Assembly: GCF_021155765.1 (NCBI RefSeq)
Contig: NC_060107.1
Span: 12,138,501-12,202,500 of the forward strand
Source of the DNA: Diprion similis
Lineage: Eukaryota; Arthropoda; Insecta; Hymenoptera; Diprionidae
Direction: 5' to 3'
DNA: 64,000 nucleotides
Shown here: piece by piece, positions 33,749-45,754 of the stretch
Layout of the letters: each line of letters starts with the position of its first letter
Numbering within the stretch: the stretch's first letter is position 1
Made by a program: the position numbers and the translations under genes
The notes under the pieces: generated by a model
What the model saw: only the letters and a program-made list of their open reading frames with translations
Told to the model about the DNA's origin: nothing
Database searches by the model: none

Positions 33749-34564
33749 ATATCCGAAGCTTGTCGATAAATAACGTATAGTAATTAGCGAAATAAGAAAA
33801 ATTAACTCCTTTGTCCAGAAATTAGGAATTTTTATTAAATCATTTGTATAGCCGGTATACCCCTGGCTCTAGGTTCAGAGTCTATCGCAGTAGCAATCGT
33901 CGGTTCGACTTGCAGAACTGTGTGTTCTTCCAGAATTCGACACGTTCCCGACGGTGTCGTCAAAAAAATTTTAATTATCAATATTAGAGATTTCAAAAGT
34001 AAGAGAGTTTGTAAAATTAGGGAGTTCGCGCAATTTGATGAAATATGGTTGGGTTTAATCGAAAACATTTTGAACGTGTATGCGCCATTGAAATTAAAGT
34101 ATAAAAAGATGGGACGTGAAACCAGCTTTAGACTCAACTTCAAGACTTTATCCACTAGACTCTTCGAATTTAAGAGATTAAGATTACAAAAAATATCAAC
34201 GGCTATAAAAAAGGCATTGACATTCGTCTAATTAAAAGTATCACTGGTTAGTCGAAAGATCGGTAAATATTTGCGCAATTTTAAAATCGTCCCTTCGTAT
34301 CAGATAGAAGCAATTTGGCAAATGCTATCATAACTTAGTTTTTAAATTTTTATTGAAACTATTTACGGCCTATATTGAGGCCAAATAGAATTAAAATTAA
34401 AAAAATGTATTTCTGCTATCAGATAATAAAGAACTGTTATTATTGAATATTAAAATTGAGTAATTAAAGGACTCTCTAAATATCTACATGGTTATAGTGA
34501 TCACGAGACTCGAATATAATTGAACGATCAAACGAAATTTACCTGTTGTGTCCGATCTTAATTA

Positions 34565-34779
34565 TATGAAGAGTCTTGTTCGAATGATAAAAACCCACCC
34601 AAAGTTCCGATTACATCGTTGAGACCCATTAATCGCATTTCAATCCTTGTTTTTGACTATTACTAGAAACGTTGTTAAGAAACAAAAAAAAAACTTTTTT
34701 TTCTTAGTTGAAGATCGTGGCATTATCACGTATGGCGTAGCGGTACCACATAGTTATCATTCGAACAAGACTCTTCATA
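34565..34779. mobile_element. MITE-like element with 25-bp perfect inverted ends
   Basis: Positions 34565-34589 (beginning TATGAAGAGTCTTG) are the exact reverse complement of 34755-34779. The 215-bp unit has no open frame and holds a 9-base A run next to a T-rich stretch in the middle. Flanking bases do not give a clear target duplication. Confidence 0.75.
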
Positions 34780-34797
34780 TTAGTAGGTCACTGCATA

Positions 34798-35073
34798 AAA
34801 ATTTCATTGGGTTCGTCAGATAAAATGTCGAAAAATAACTGTCACGTATTTTTTCTTTTTTCAATTTTATGTTCATTAACAAAGATATAGCAGTTTGAAA
34901 TTGATGAGTGACGTCGCAATGTGCATGCGTCGATATAGTTATACTACATTGTAAATACTATGACGTCACGCAAATTCAACTGGCTATATATTTGTTAATA
35001 AACATTGAATTGAAAAAAAAACATACGTGTCAATTATTTTTAGTCATTCTATCTGACGGACCTAATGGAATTT
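34798..35073. mobile_element. MITE-like element with long inverted arms
   Basis: The left arm starts AAATTTCATTGGGTTCGTC and the right arm, in reverse complement, AAAATTCCATTAGGTCCGTC. The arms stay similar for about 110 bp, including CACGTAT and TGTT(C/T)ATTAACAAA(G/T)ATATA, and close on GACGTC/TGACGTCA. There is no coding frame. It lies 19 bp from the previous element. Confidence 0.7.
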
Positions 35074-35522
35074 TTCGGAATTTTTCATTCGACGATCTAA
35101 TTACGATCGAACTTCACATTATTAGATGAGTTTGGATCGTCCAATTTTCATTCACTACACTGGACGCTAATTGCATTTCGCGTGCAGCAAAAATTGTACA
35201 ATGGCTTATCGAATATTTCACTCCTGTCCAGTCAACTGTAATAATCAATATTATAATGCACCTACTCATGATATGAGGTATTTCTTATGACTCGTTAGCA
35301 TGTATTGAAACTTTTTTAGAAACAGTTTTTCTCCTGAGTATCAGTGTAGCCAAGTAGTGATGAAAATAGTGTGTCATGCATTGAATTCAGTCTAATACCC
35401 AATCAGTTGGATAGCAGTAACCGTATTTGCCTTAATTTCAGGTGAAATAAAATCTTTATGAATTCTGAAAGCAACTAGAGCTTTGATCAAATATGATAGA
35501 TACTAACATGTCACACCAAGAT

Positions 35523-35602
35523 TCACCTCTTTAAACATACTTGTCGCTTTTGACGTACAGGAAACTGTCAGTACAAACTGAATCGGAAATGAGTTTACGG
35601 CA
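35523..35602 (+). repeat. Block upstream of the ionotropic receptor, repeated downstream
   Basis: An 80-bp segment containing TTTTGACGT and CAAACTGAAT, roughly 75-80% alike to 39369-39446 in the same orientation. It lies 226-305 bp before the receptor ATG, where a promoter would be expected. Confidence 0.65.
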
Positions 35603-35827
35603 ATCGAATGCAAACTCACTACTGATACACGATTACCACAAATCGAGTTTCTTACTGTTTCCTCAAACAAATTAGCACAATAATTTTAACCACAGTGCGA
35701 ATTGGCCTGTATGTATATATTTTTAAATTATCCCTCCTCCTAGTTGATTTAGATTGATTGCCAACTCGAGGTACGAATTTTGATGAACACGAACTGCCAA
35801 GCATAGTAGCACCATATTATACCGACG

Positions 35828-38456
35828 ATGCAAGTACAATGGTTCACATTATTTACTCTGGTTGCGAGATTATTTGCTGCGAGAAACGAACTGGCGCGAG
35901 ATTATTTTGGCTACAAGCAGGTGCCGAGTGTCGTTGCTTTCTTGTGTGGACATCTGTCAAGTAAGATTTCCATCATTATTTCACCTTGAAGGTACTTGGA
36001 CAGTTTGTTTAACCCGATTTCATTGATCGTAGGTGATTTGGAATTTAACAAAGTGCTGAACAGTGAAGGAATGACGGTGGTAATTTTATACCCTGGGTTC
36101 GAATTTTCTTTGGAAAAAGTTATGGCTGCAAGATCTTCGCGGTTTGGAGTTTTTCTAGATTTAAATTGCGGAAATGAATACAGTGAGCTCATTTTGACAG
36201 AGGTAAGCTACTATAGACAGATAGAGAATATCACGAGAAGTAATTGAAACTATAATCTATAAGCTAACTAAACTTGAACTGAGGAATATTGTGACACTTT
36301 TTGAGTTGAAATGTACAGAGTTCGAAACTTCGAGCATTCAACAACTCCTACATCTGGCTATTATTTGGTGAAAACCTGAATGACAGTGTAGACTTACTGC
36401 GCGATGAAACGTTTAGTATTGGCACTGATTTAGTTATTGCCACACCGTGGCTTTATGAATATAACTTGTACGACGTTTACAACCCGGCCAAAGAACGAGG
36501 CGGGAAACTGAATGTCACAAAACTTGCTTCCTGGTATAATGAGACAGGGTTGAACGTCACTTTGACTCAAGGGAGATACCAGAGGAGAGCAAATTTTCAC
36601 GGATTGCAGCTGAAAGTGATTGCAGTTGTAAGTTCGTTGCAACTTTAACGCCTTGTGTGCGGTATATTCACTTATTTGACCGCGTTGATGATCGTGAAAA
36701 CAATTTTTAGATTATGGTGATTTTTAGACACAATACAGACCCGATGATGTGAGCATTGAAGAATACTTGCAAGACCATCGGACAAAAGCATTGGACAGTA
36801 TGACTAAGTTCGCGTTTGCTATTCTAATGCACTTAGGAGAACTTTTCAACTTCACGTAAGCTAATTGAACGTATTTGTATACATTATACTCCCGTACGTT
36901 ACTATTTAACCACAAGTATTTCGGAAAAGTAGAGAATTAAGTGCCTTCAGATGTTCGTAATTGATTTATAACAAGATACTCTATGAACAGTAATGGTGAA
37001 ATTTAAAGGTCGTTATTGGATGCACATTACTTTACTATAAACGTTTTATAGAATGGAGGTTGAGGAGACGAGCTTTTGGGATCAAGTTACTGAAAACGGT
37101 ACACATCTTGGCATGGTGGGAATTCTACAACGTAGTGAATCCGATCTTGGGTCTACTCCAGCGCTTCTAAATAAAGAACGTGCACTCCTGATTAAAGCCA
37201 TTCATCCTGTTTGGCCATGGAGGTATACATTGAACCTAATCTTAACACTGATATCAAGATCCTTTCTGAATAAAATAATCTTACTTTTTGGATTTAATCT
37301 CAATTTTGTACGGCCACGTCAGAACCTGCTTCATGTTTCGATCAATGGCATCGAGGGTAAGCGATGAGTTTATTCGACCATTTTCGACGAAATCTTGGAT
37401 CGTTACCGGGCTCGTAGTTACGATTTTCATAATTATCCTGGGTCTGACTTTGAAAGTTGAGCTTGTCAAGGACCGATTCAACAACTGGTTTGAAATAGGA
37501 TTGGTCGCAACGGGTATCATGTGTCAGCAAGGTGAACGAATTGTAAAATCCTGGAATGCACGAGCTGGTAAAACATTTAATATGACATATCTTCTCGTAG
37601 GCTCACTGCTCAATCCTACGTCCATTTCCAGCCGACTAGTGGTTCTGAATTTGCTATACTTCAGCGTGTTGATTTACAACTATTATTCGGCGAGCGTTGT
37701 ATCTGCTCAACTAAATCAACCACTGGAGAAAATGAATGACTCAATGCACCAGCTTGCACAGTCTAATTTACAAATTGCAGCTGAACCAATAACGTACACC
37801 AACTACGGATTGACGGTAAATTTAACATCCCTGTTGCACTTTGTATACCGTAACATATAATGAAACTATTCCCCAACATTTACTGTCAGTCTCAGAACGA
37901 TTGGGAGGTCAAGGAGTTCTACGCAAAACGATGGAAACCTTTGTCCGATAGGACGCGATACGTTCCTCTGGAAGAAGGATTCGCAAGGGTGGCAAAGGGT
38001 GGCTTCGCTTATCACACAGATCCAAACACTGGGTATCCTTATATAGAGCGATTGTTCACCGACCAAATGATCTGTGAACTAACAGAAGTTCACCTATTTC
38101 GACCTCAGATGATGTCACTGTCGGGTAGACACAACAGTCCATTCACTGAAATGGCAAAGATTGGGTAACCAGTCACACAAATGAACTCAACACTTTTTTT
38201 TTTGTAGCAATAATTGTTTTCTGGTGTATTTTGTTGCAGTTTACTGAAGCTATCAAGCGCAGGAATCCTGAATCGGCAACAAAAACGCTGGCTGGCTCGA
38301 AAGCCAGTATGCGTCCGTGAGTCTTTCATAATACAAAGTATTTCTATCTTAACAACGGCACCTGCATTTATCATTTTGTTCGTTGGAATTTTTTTGGCCT
38401 CAATGATTTGCGTTTGGGAAAATCTCTTCTTCAAATCACAAGATTCTTCAAAATAA
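35828..38456 (+). CDS. Ionotropic receptor, IR75-type (608 aa)
   Basis: Variant ionotropic glutamate receptor subunit. IR75 receptors sit in olfactory cilia and usually detect acids. Exons: 35828-35960, 36033-36202, 36319-36627, 36728-36855, 37052-37222, 37323-37531, 37601-37815, 37890-38164 and 38240-38456. The start MQVQWFTLFTLVARLFAA looks like a signal peptide. After an N-terminal region with NYT/NVT-type sites come S1 (GMVGILQR), RTCFMFRSM, TM1 (WIVTGLVVTIFIIILG), the pore GLVATGIMCQQG, TM2 (LVVLNLLYFSVLIYNYYSAS), S2 (PLEEGFARVAKGGFAYHTD, CELTEVHLF) and TM3. The 69-nt intron 37532-37600 is stop-free and in frame, so unspliced reading would give 631 aa. Removing it restores the usual short pore-TM2 link. 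The stop at 37858-37860 is inside an intron, so the gene is intact. Confidence 0.9.
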
Positions 38457-38737
38457 GATTCAGTTTTTTCATTGATTATTGCATACAAGCACATATATTA
38501 TCGATAAGTGGTACAAATTAAGAATTCATTACGTTTTCATTCTGGTTCTCAATGCTCTTTTAATTCTTTTTTTTTTTGCGATATTTTACTGATAATCAGA
38601 ACACATGGTTCGTTCTTAATCTTTCTTTCGTATTCAAAACAAAGACAAAGAAAAACAAAAGCATTGGGCACGCTATTCTCATTGAATAGGATTTGATTAG
38701 GATTAGTTTATAAAGCAAGCCTGCACTATCTGATCGA

Positions 38738-38743
38738 AATAAA
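38738..38743 (+). terminator. Candidate poly(A) signal of the ionotropic receptor
   Basis: AATAAA about 280 nt after the stop codon. Other hexamers may serve. Confidence 0.3.
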
Positions 38744-39368
38744 TTGAAAATATGCCTGATTATGTACCCAATATAATAATAGACTTACAATTAGCAATAT
38801 TCATTGCATACAGTGAAGATGCAACAACAACGGCGTGTGGAAGTTGAACATTTTTTTTCCAATACTTGGACCGAAAGTCTCCTTTTATGTACCGTCCATA
38901 GGCACTTGAAGGAGTCTTGTGAACACTAGTGCGAGAAAACTTGCTCACGACGCTAGTGGCCAATAGCGTTGCAGAAAAATTTTCTCGCACCTTTACTGCT
39001 GTTTAAATAGTAGACTGCACAACTAGTGTGCAAAATAGATGATTCCCGCACGAGAACGAGAACGCGTACTTATGTGGGTACGTAAAATCAAATTTTGCGC
39101 ACTCAGAAAAAATTCTATATTCGCATCAGGACTGGAATGACTATCAATGCGCCTTTCGATATAAAATATTAATTATGATGTGTCTCACAACGTGTATTGT
39201 TATTTTTCCCCCATTCTTCTCTACATATCAGAATACTTTACACTAATAGTAATCGTGTCTTTCTTACTTTCCGGTCAAAAACAAGGCAGTGAATTCTCAA
39301 ATCGAATAAGTAGAATTTAAATAAAATATGGTAAATGCTAATTATTCGTTACACAGTCAAAAAGATGT

Positions 39369-39446
39369 TCTTTTCTAAACGTACGTGTCTTTTTTGACGT
39401 TAAACGAAACCGCCAATTCAAACTGAATTGGAAGTGAATTTCCGGC
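39369..39446 (+). repeat. Downstream copy of the receptor promoter-proximal block
   Basis: Counterpart of 35523-35602, 3.85 kb away, same orientation. It shares TTTTGACGT and CAAACTGAAT with substitutions between. No receptor exon follows it, as MetRS begins within 200 bp on the other strand. Confidence 0.65.
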
Positions 39447-39591
39447 TGTCGACCACGAGTTCCCAACAGAAGTTTCTAACTCTAATGAGAATAATTTATC
39501 AGATGCACTCATCTCGCAGAAATATTTAGGAAAGGAGCAAAATAAATGCAGACAAGTTTGATGTATAAAACAAATACTGTTTTTCAAATAA

Positions 39592-39597
39592 TTTATT
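39592..39597 (-). terminator. Poly(A) signal of MetRS
   Basis: AATAAA on the minus strand 33 nt past the stop codon. Confidence 0.5.
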
Positions 39598-39629
39598 GAA
39601 TCTCAAAGTGAAGCACTCTCGAAATAAAA

Positions 39630-42600
39630 CTATTTCTTCTTTTTTGACTTTTTATCATTGGCGGCCGAGACTGGAGCACCGGTTATGCTGGCTAATTGCT
39701 TCTTCAAATTAAGTAAAATTTCCACTTCCGGTTGCCAGACACTTTTATCTCCTTTAGTTTTCAAGTCTCTAACGAGAAGTCCCTAAACAAAGCAGAGTTA
39801 CATAAAATATCGATATACTAACAATCAAAAAGAATTTACAGTAATGGTTTCAATTTCTTAACACAATTTATTCTACTAGTGTGACAAGTGAAATTTCAAA
39901 ATACATACTTGCTTTGCAATTGCAGCTTCTAGAGTAGCAACGTCTTGTCCACCACCTCCGTTTAGTTCAGGGGTTGGAGCAGGTACAGATTTTTTTGCAT
40001 TCACTGCCGTTGACTGACTGGTAATTTTAGTTGTAGAAGAGGTGAGTTCAGCGAGTTGTTTTTTCAATTGCAGTAGGATTTGAACTTGTGGTTGCCAAAC
40101 AGTCTTGTCTCCCTTAGCTTTCAAATCTCTTACAAGCGAACCCTATGAAAAAATAATGACATTGATAATTAATCAAAGTAAGATCTTTTTTCGTATATCA
40201 AAGTGTCGGGAAAATGGGTGATTCACAGACCTGCTTGACAATTGCAGCTTCTAACGCAGCAGCATCTGTTGCGGCAACAGGGATCACTGATGTTAGTTCT
40301 CGGGGTGGTGAGTCTTGTTTACCAGCATATTTTTTCCTCAACAATTCAACTTGTTGCTCTTCAATTTTACTGAAAAGTGGCGATGGTTTTCCTATCTTAT
40401 GCCCGGCTGGTAAAAAGGTCATAATTGTATCCGGAATGTAACCATAGCTGATTTTATCTAGGCCCAATTGCGCTCGCAATTCACGAGATGTACTGGGCAT
40501 GTATGGGCCCAATAACGCAGACAGAAGACAGGCCAAATTTGAGCAGACACCAATGACAGTACCGGCCTTTTTTCTGTTCAAATACAAAAAATTTGATTAA
40601 GAAAGAATCGGTAAAATCAGTCTTTTTTTTGTCACTGCGTCAACTTACTTGTCGTCGTCAGAGCCCTTAATTTTGACCCAAGGTTCTTGTGATTGCATGT
40701 ATTGATTTCCGTGTTTGGATATCGCTAAAATGTGCCTGAGAGCGTCTCTCATCTTTGCTTTCTCTAATGCTGCTACATACTGTGAAAGTTCTCTTTGGGC
40801 AAGAGCGAGTACGATGAGATCGTCTTCCTGAAGGTCCATCGGTGGGACTTTGGATCCAAAGTTTTTCTCAGCAAACGTCAGCGCTCTAAGGGTAAACAGA
40901 GAAATGTCATCAGTATTTTATTCTTACACCCAGTAAACAACAGAAAGGTATAATCTATTAAAGCAGATTCGTTTTGATGTCCGCCCAACCAAATTTTACA
41001 ACAAATCTGATTACATAATACCAAAATGAATCAAAATTAATTGTTTCCCAGCTTTGAATATTGTCACTAATGATTTGGTTCCTTTTTATATCTTTATGTT
41101 TCAACACTAAGGCAAATTCAATTCAATCTAATCTGTAATATACTATTCTGTCTATCCATTTCTATTTGATGTTTTTGTACAAATTGAAATTCACCTGGAA
41201 TGGAGTACGAATACGTTTTGAACAATTCTATATTTACATCTATTTGTTTCTATTTGAATATAGCAGCAGTAGGAATGTATGTAAATCTGTGAATAACATT
41301 CGCACTTTCGCAGTTGTTGATTGGAAACTTTTAGCAATAAGTAATTCAATTGTTATAAACCTAGTTCAATCCGTGACGAAAGATTCGGAATGTTTTTTGC
41401 AGTCTAGAATCTAGTTCTTCAGACACTTTGAGTTACATCGTATTTAGGATTACTTGATTCTCAAACCTGTAACAATAACTTTCAATCCATTGTAATTGCT
41501 AACAACTTATTTGTTGGTAAAAGAACACATTCAATTGTAATTTCGAAATCGAAACAACGGATTCAATCGGATTTTAATATTCTATTGTTTTCAATTGTTT
41601 ACAATCCGCTCTTGTTCATTAAGTAGACTTGGTAAATGCAATCGTTTAAATTGTTTGCAAAATTATTGATCGGCCTTTGGGGATGCACGAAATTATTGTG
41701 TACTCGCCTGTTGACAAAATTACCAAGATTGTTGAGTAATTCGCTATTATTTTTCGTTGCCAGATCGACCCAATTGAAATTAGAATCCTGACTTTCCGGC
41801 CTTATGTAAGCAAGGTAAAATCGCCAAACATCAGCTGGAATGCCAGTGTCTCTAGCATCCGTTCCAAACACACCAATGCCTCGAGATTTCGAGAATTTTG
41901 TATCCTCGTAATTTAAGTACTCTAGAAAGGAAACGTACAACATTTGAAATCCCTAATTTTCGCCGTCATTCGATGAATAAACGTCTATCAACTTTTACTC
42001 ACCGATTGCCATAATGTGATTCACTAGTATATGTCCGTTGTCGGCAGCCAACAGAGATGCTGGGAACATGATTGCGTGGAATGGAACGTTATCTTTCGCC
42101 ATAAATTGGTACAAACTCACGTCATGGTCCGTCGGCTTCCACCATTGCTCGTACTCCTTCGTGTACCGTTTCGTAATACTTATGTAACCAACTGGAGCAT
42201 CGAACCAAACGTAAAATACTTTTTTTTTATACTCCTCGATCGGCACAGGAATCCCCCATTTCAAATCTCGCGTTATGCAGCGTGGCTTCAGACCGTCACG
42301 CAGCCACGGTTTTGCAACAACTCTTGCTGTTGGGGACCATTCTCCTTCGATGTTCGCAGCCCACTTCTTTAACCTCGGTTCTATCTGAACACAATTGTTT
42401 CCATTTTTGAAAGAAACTTAACGAGGGCAAGAAACGTGGACAATCTACGCATTAACGGATGTTGAGGATTTTTGAGTTCTAAAGTTCGACCTTTCTGTGT
42501 GGTACAGCAAACATGTTTGAAACGAAAACTTGAATGGCTAAACTTACTTTGTATAAAGTAAGGAAAAATTCAAATTCAATGATCTACCTGAGGTAAAAGA

Positions 42601-45600
42601 ACACGAGATACCAAAATTCTAAATTTCTGTATCGTACTAGAAACATTTTTCAAACGTAAATTTTAAAGAGTTGATCTACTTTAGGTAAATTGAGGTAAAA
42701 ATTGCAAGAAATTCGTGTGGTACCTAATCTTCAGAGTGGAAATTCTAAATTTCGAACTTTCTGTACAGTACAATAAACAGGTTTCAAATGACAACCTCGT
42801 AAAAGGGTATATTTGGTTCTGCAAATCAAGATAAAATTGAAATCCGATGATCTGACATAAGGTTAAAAAACGAGAAAGTTCTAAGCTAATAGATTGCAAC
42901 ATTCAAAATTGAAATATTTGAAATTTCCATAGGAAACAACAAACATGTTTTGAACGATAACTTGAAAAAGTATATTTACTTTAGGCAAATCGAGGAAAAA
43001 TTGCACCGATGGTTTAATAACCGGCGAACTATTGCACACTTTACATCGCGGGTTTAACAATTCAGTGGCATTCACAAGATGACCACATCCGTCGCATTGA
43101 TCTCCACGAGCATCTTCGTACTTGCAGCCTGGACAAGTTCCCTCTACAAATCTATCGGCTAAAAACCTGTCGCATTTTTCGCAAAGCAATTGATCAATTG
43201 TTTGCGTGTTTATGAATCCTTTGTCTTTCAGACGCAGGAATAGAGATTGCACAATTCTGGAAAGAAAAATTTTCGCGAAGCATTAACATAACTATTATCT
43301 TTCTTTTAACTGCCTTGTAAAATTACAAATGCTTCAACATCTTACTCTGTTTGTTCAGGAGTTGTTGTACGTCCAAAGTAATCAAACCCTATGCTAAACC
43401 ATCGATATATGTCATTGTGAATACTGAAAAACTTGTCACAAATTTGCTGCGGTGTCATATTCTCTTCAACCGCTTTAGCCTCTGTAGCTGTACCGTATTC
43501 ATCAGTACCGCTGTGTGAAAAAATTAACAGTAAATATAACTTTGCAGATATAAATATGGATATGGGAAGAAAATATTTCTCCAAATAAAGAACAAAGAGT
43601 TACCTGATGTACAGCGTATTATAATTTCTTTGCCTGCAATATCTGCAAGATAAATTGATCCACATTTAACACTAATTCAACAACATAAAGTGGCTGATCA
43701 TTCAGCATTAATTAATGTACACACAAACCTGGCAAAAATATCACCAGACAGAACACATCCGATAATGTTTCCAAGATGAGGCACATTGTTGACATAAGGA
43801 AGAGCTGAAGTTATCAGAATATTCTTTTCCCCTTTCTTGGGAAGTCTATTGCAAAAACAAGGGAAACAGTGCTGTGAGAATGTTTAACGTTTTTAAACTA
43901 CTTGTCGTTATTGTTTGTTCTGCTTACACAGGATATGACGGTTCTTTGAGATTAGGATAATCTTTGGATGTCCAATTTTTCTTAACACTCAGTATTTCCT
44001 CTTCACTAATGGAAGCTACTTCTTTCTCCTTTGGCGTATTTACCTGAGACAACAAATTGTAGTTACTGTTATAGTGAAAAATTATACATTGACCCACTTT
44101 GATAGTGTTATAAATAATTACTCACATAATATTACGACAAACAGACAGCAGTGGAAAAAATGGATTATTTTTTTACTTGAATTCTCAGCTTTATAGTCGA
44201 TTAGTATAATTTCATAGTTATGCAGTTACAACAACAAAACCTAATAGTTCAAGCTGAATGTCCAATTATATTTACAATCATTTTCATCAGTAGACGTAAA
44301 TTTGGGAGTGAGTGGAATCATAGCTGGGATAAGGGCCAAGAAGGAATATAAGATTTTAGTAGTGAAATAAATATTTTTTTTTATCACAAACTCCGACATT
44401 GAGTAACTGCAAACTTTTGAATACTCACCTCATTTGATAATTGTTTATTCAATGTTCCTCCTGTATATGAATTGAGTGGAAACCATGAAGCAGCTTGGAT
44501 ACTGCCTATTGCGTTCATGCCTCTTTCAAACCTAAATTCTTTCAGTGATTCCTAAAGGATGGAATATACAATGTTTGTGATGACTTTAGCACATGGAATG
44601 GTTCAACTTCATTTATTAATATCTTCGATTTCACCGTAATCTTAAAATGTCAGAATAAAAGAATATCAATATATTTACTATGGTTATCATATTTCATTAC
44701 AAAGTACAAAATCAATTACACAATTCTTAACGGCAAATTGAGTTATTTTGTTTATATTATGCTTTTGAAGAGTTGAATGTGAAATTTGTTTCCATTATAA
44801 AGAAAGGAATCCTGTTCTTTAGTGCGTATTTTGCAATGAGAATAAAAATTGTTGCTCTTACCTGAACTACTGGAAGAGATTCAAGATTGTTCAACCATTC
44901 TTGGACATAAGGAAACTCTTTGCTTAATTCCTTACTGACTTCAACGGCGGCTATTGTTGACCACAAAGAAACCCAAATAGAAATATCAGCCACTGACAGA
45001 ATAGTGTTGGTCTGAATAAGGAAAAGAACATGAGTTGAACAAACTGAGTTAGATGTGAATTGAATAAAATCGAGATTTCTCAAACTGACTAAACTATAAT
45101 ACAATACCTCTATCAAACGCTTTTTGCTTTTCAGGAACGTATTCAACTCTTTTAGCAAAGACCATATCCGAGGTTTATGGGAAGTGTCTAATTTTCCTGA
45201 ACCCCCATAAGAAACCAATGCAGGCTATAAACCCGAAAAGAAAATTAGTTTCTGTTCCCGATACCGAATTCAGAATATTTCTTGCGTCAGATACGTTAGT
45301 ACCTGTAACTGAGAAATGTCCCACTCGAGCCATTTGTTAATTAGAACACTAGATTCTTCAGGCGTCGGTATTAAAAACTGAAGTGCTGCACTAGTGCTGA
45401 ATAAATTCGACCCTGAGGACAATTGCAGCGATGGTAAATATCCTAATACAGCGTCTGAAAAAAAGTTGATCAGTACTAGAATCTTTTTTATCCAAGTCAA
45501 CGCAATTTTCGAGATAATTTGCTAGACACATGATGTCTGCAAGCGCATTTCAATTTTCTTGTCATTTTTACAACAGATTTGATAGACTAATCTGAATAAC

Positions 45601-45754
45601 TAGCAGGCGTTTGACGTTTCTCAAGACAGGTTGATAGGTTATGATACGAACCTCGAGGTGACACAGTATTTATTTCAACACTCTGCTGGGCTAATTTCAG
45701 ACCGATAATCAATTTCAACGCGTTTGGATTATTATCGTTTGTCAGTATAATCAT
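39630..45754 (-). CDS. MetRS: Cytosolic methionyl-tRNA synthetase (973 aa, 16 exons)
   Basis: Class I synthetase charging tRNA-Met. Exons: 45652-45754, 45303-45454, 45108-45224, 44862-45011, 44429-44551, 43928-44043, 43729-43845, 43604-43642, 43346-43510, 42980-43256, 42003-42384, 41708-41921, 40649-40885, 40231-40573, 39909-40142 and 39630-39782, total 2922 nt. Residues 1 to about 205 form the GST-like domain ([13 protein letters not shown]). HIGH appears as PHLGN (277-280). The zinc knuckles begin CEKCDRF (386-389). KMSKS appears as KFSKS (589-593). The anticodon-binding domain has [15 protein letters not shown]. The C-terminus has two WHEP domains, each with KGDK(T/S)VWQP, starting near 836 and 914, and ends KKSKKKK. 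The intron after exon 12 has a GC donor (CAGGCGAGT). The GT four bases on would run into a stop. Intron 10 holds a degenerate tandem array. Confidence 0.95.
42420..42995. repeat. Degenerate tandem array in MetRS intron 10 overlapping the exon 10 end
   Basis: About four loose units of 130-140 bp. Each carries a version of AACATGTTT, then ACTT, then (plus strand) CTTTAGGCAAATCGAGG followed by AAAAATTGCA. In the last unit this string is the coding 3' end of exon 10 and its donor. In the unit ending near 42710 it reads CTTTAGGTAAATTGAGG. The others are more decayed. Confidence 0.6.

Larger units (their letters stand above)
31966..35827. other. Transposon-rich intergenic region
   Basis: Lies between MEA1 and the ionotropic receptor. 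Contents seen are a CTCF-like site at 32661-32670, a degraded gag-like frame at about 32990-33340, a dispersed repeat at 33438-33748, and two adjacent MITE-like elements at 34565-34779 and 34798-35073. A block at 35523-35602 is repeated past the receptor gene. A frame at 33920-34231 has no recognisable domain. Confidence 0.65.
38457..39629. other. Intergenic between receptor and MetRS
   Basis: The two genes converge here. It contains a small hairpin (GTGCGAGAAAA...TTTTCTCGCAC, 38929-38990), the repeated block 39369-39446 and the MetRS poly(A) signal. No further gene is seen. Confidence 0.6.

Noticed and set aside
33920-34231. 103-codon open frame
   Set aside because: Lysine/Ile/Phe-rich, no recognisable family, and in a transposon-rich stretch. 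Not supportable as a gene.
37858-37860. Apparent stop codon and frame break in the ionotropic receptor, suggesting a pseudogene
   Set aside because: It falls in a 74-nt GT-AG intron (37816-37889). Splicing gives an unbroken S2 domain.
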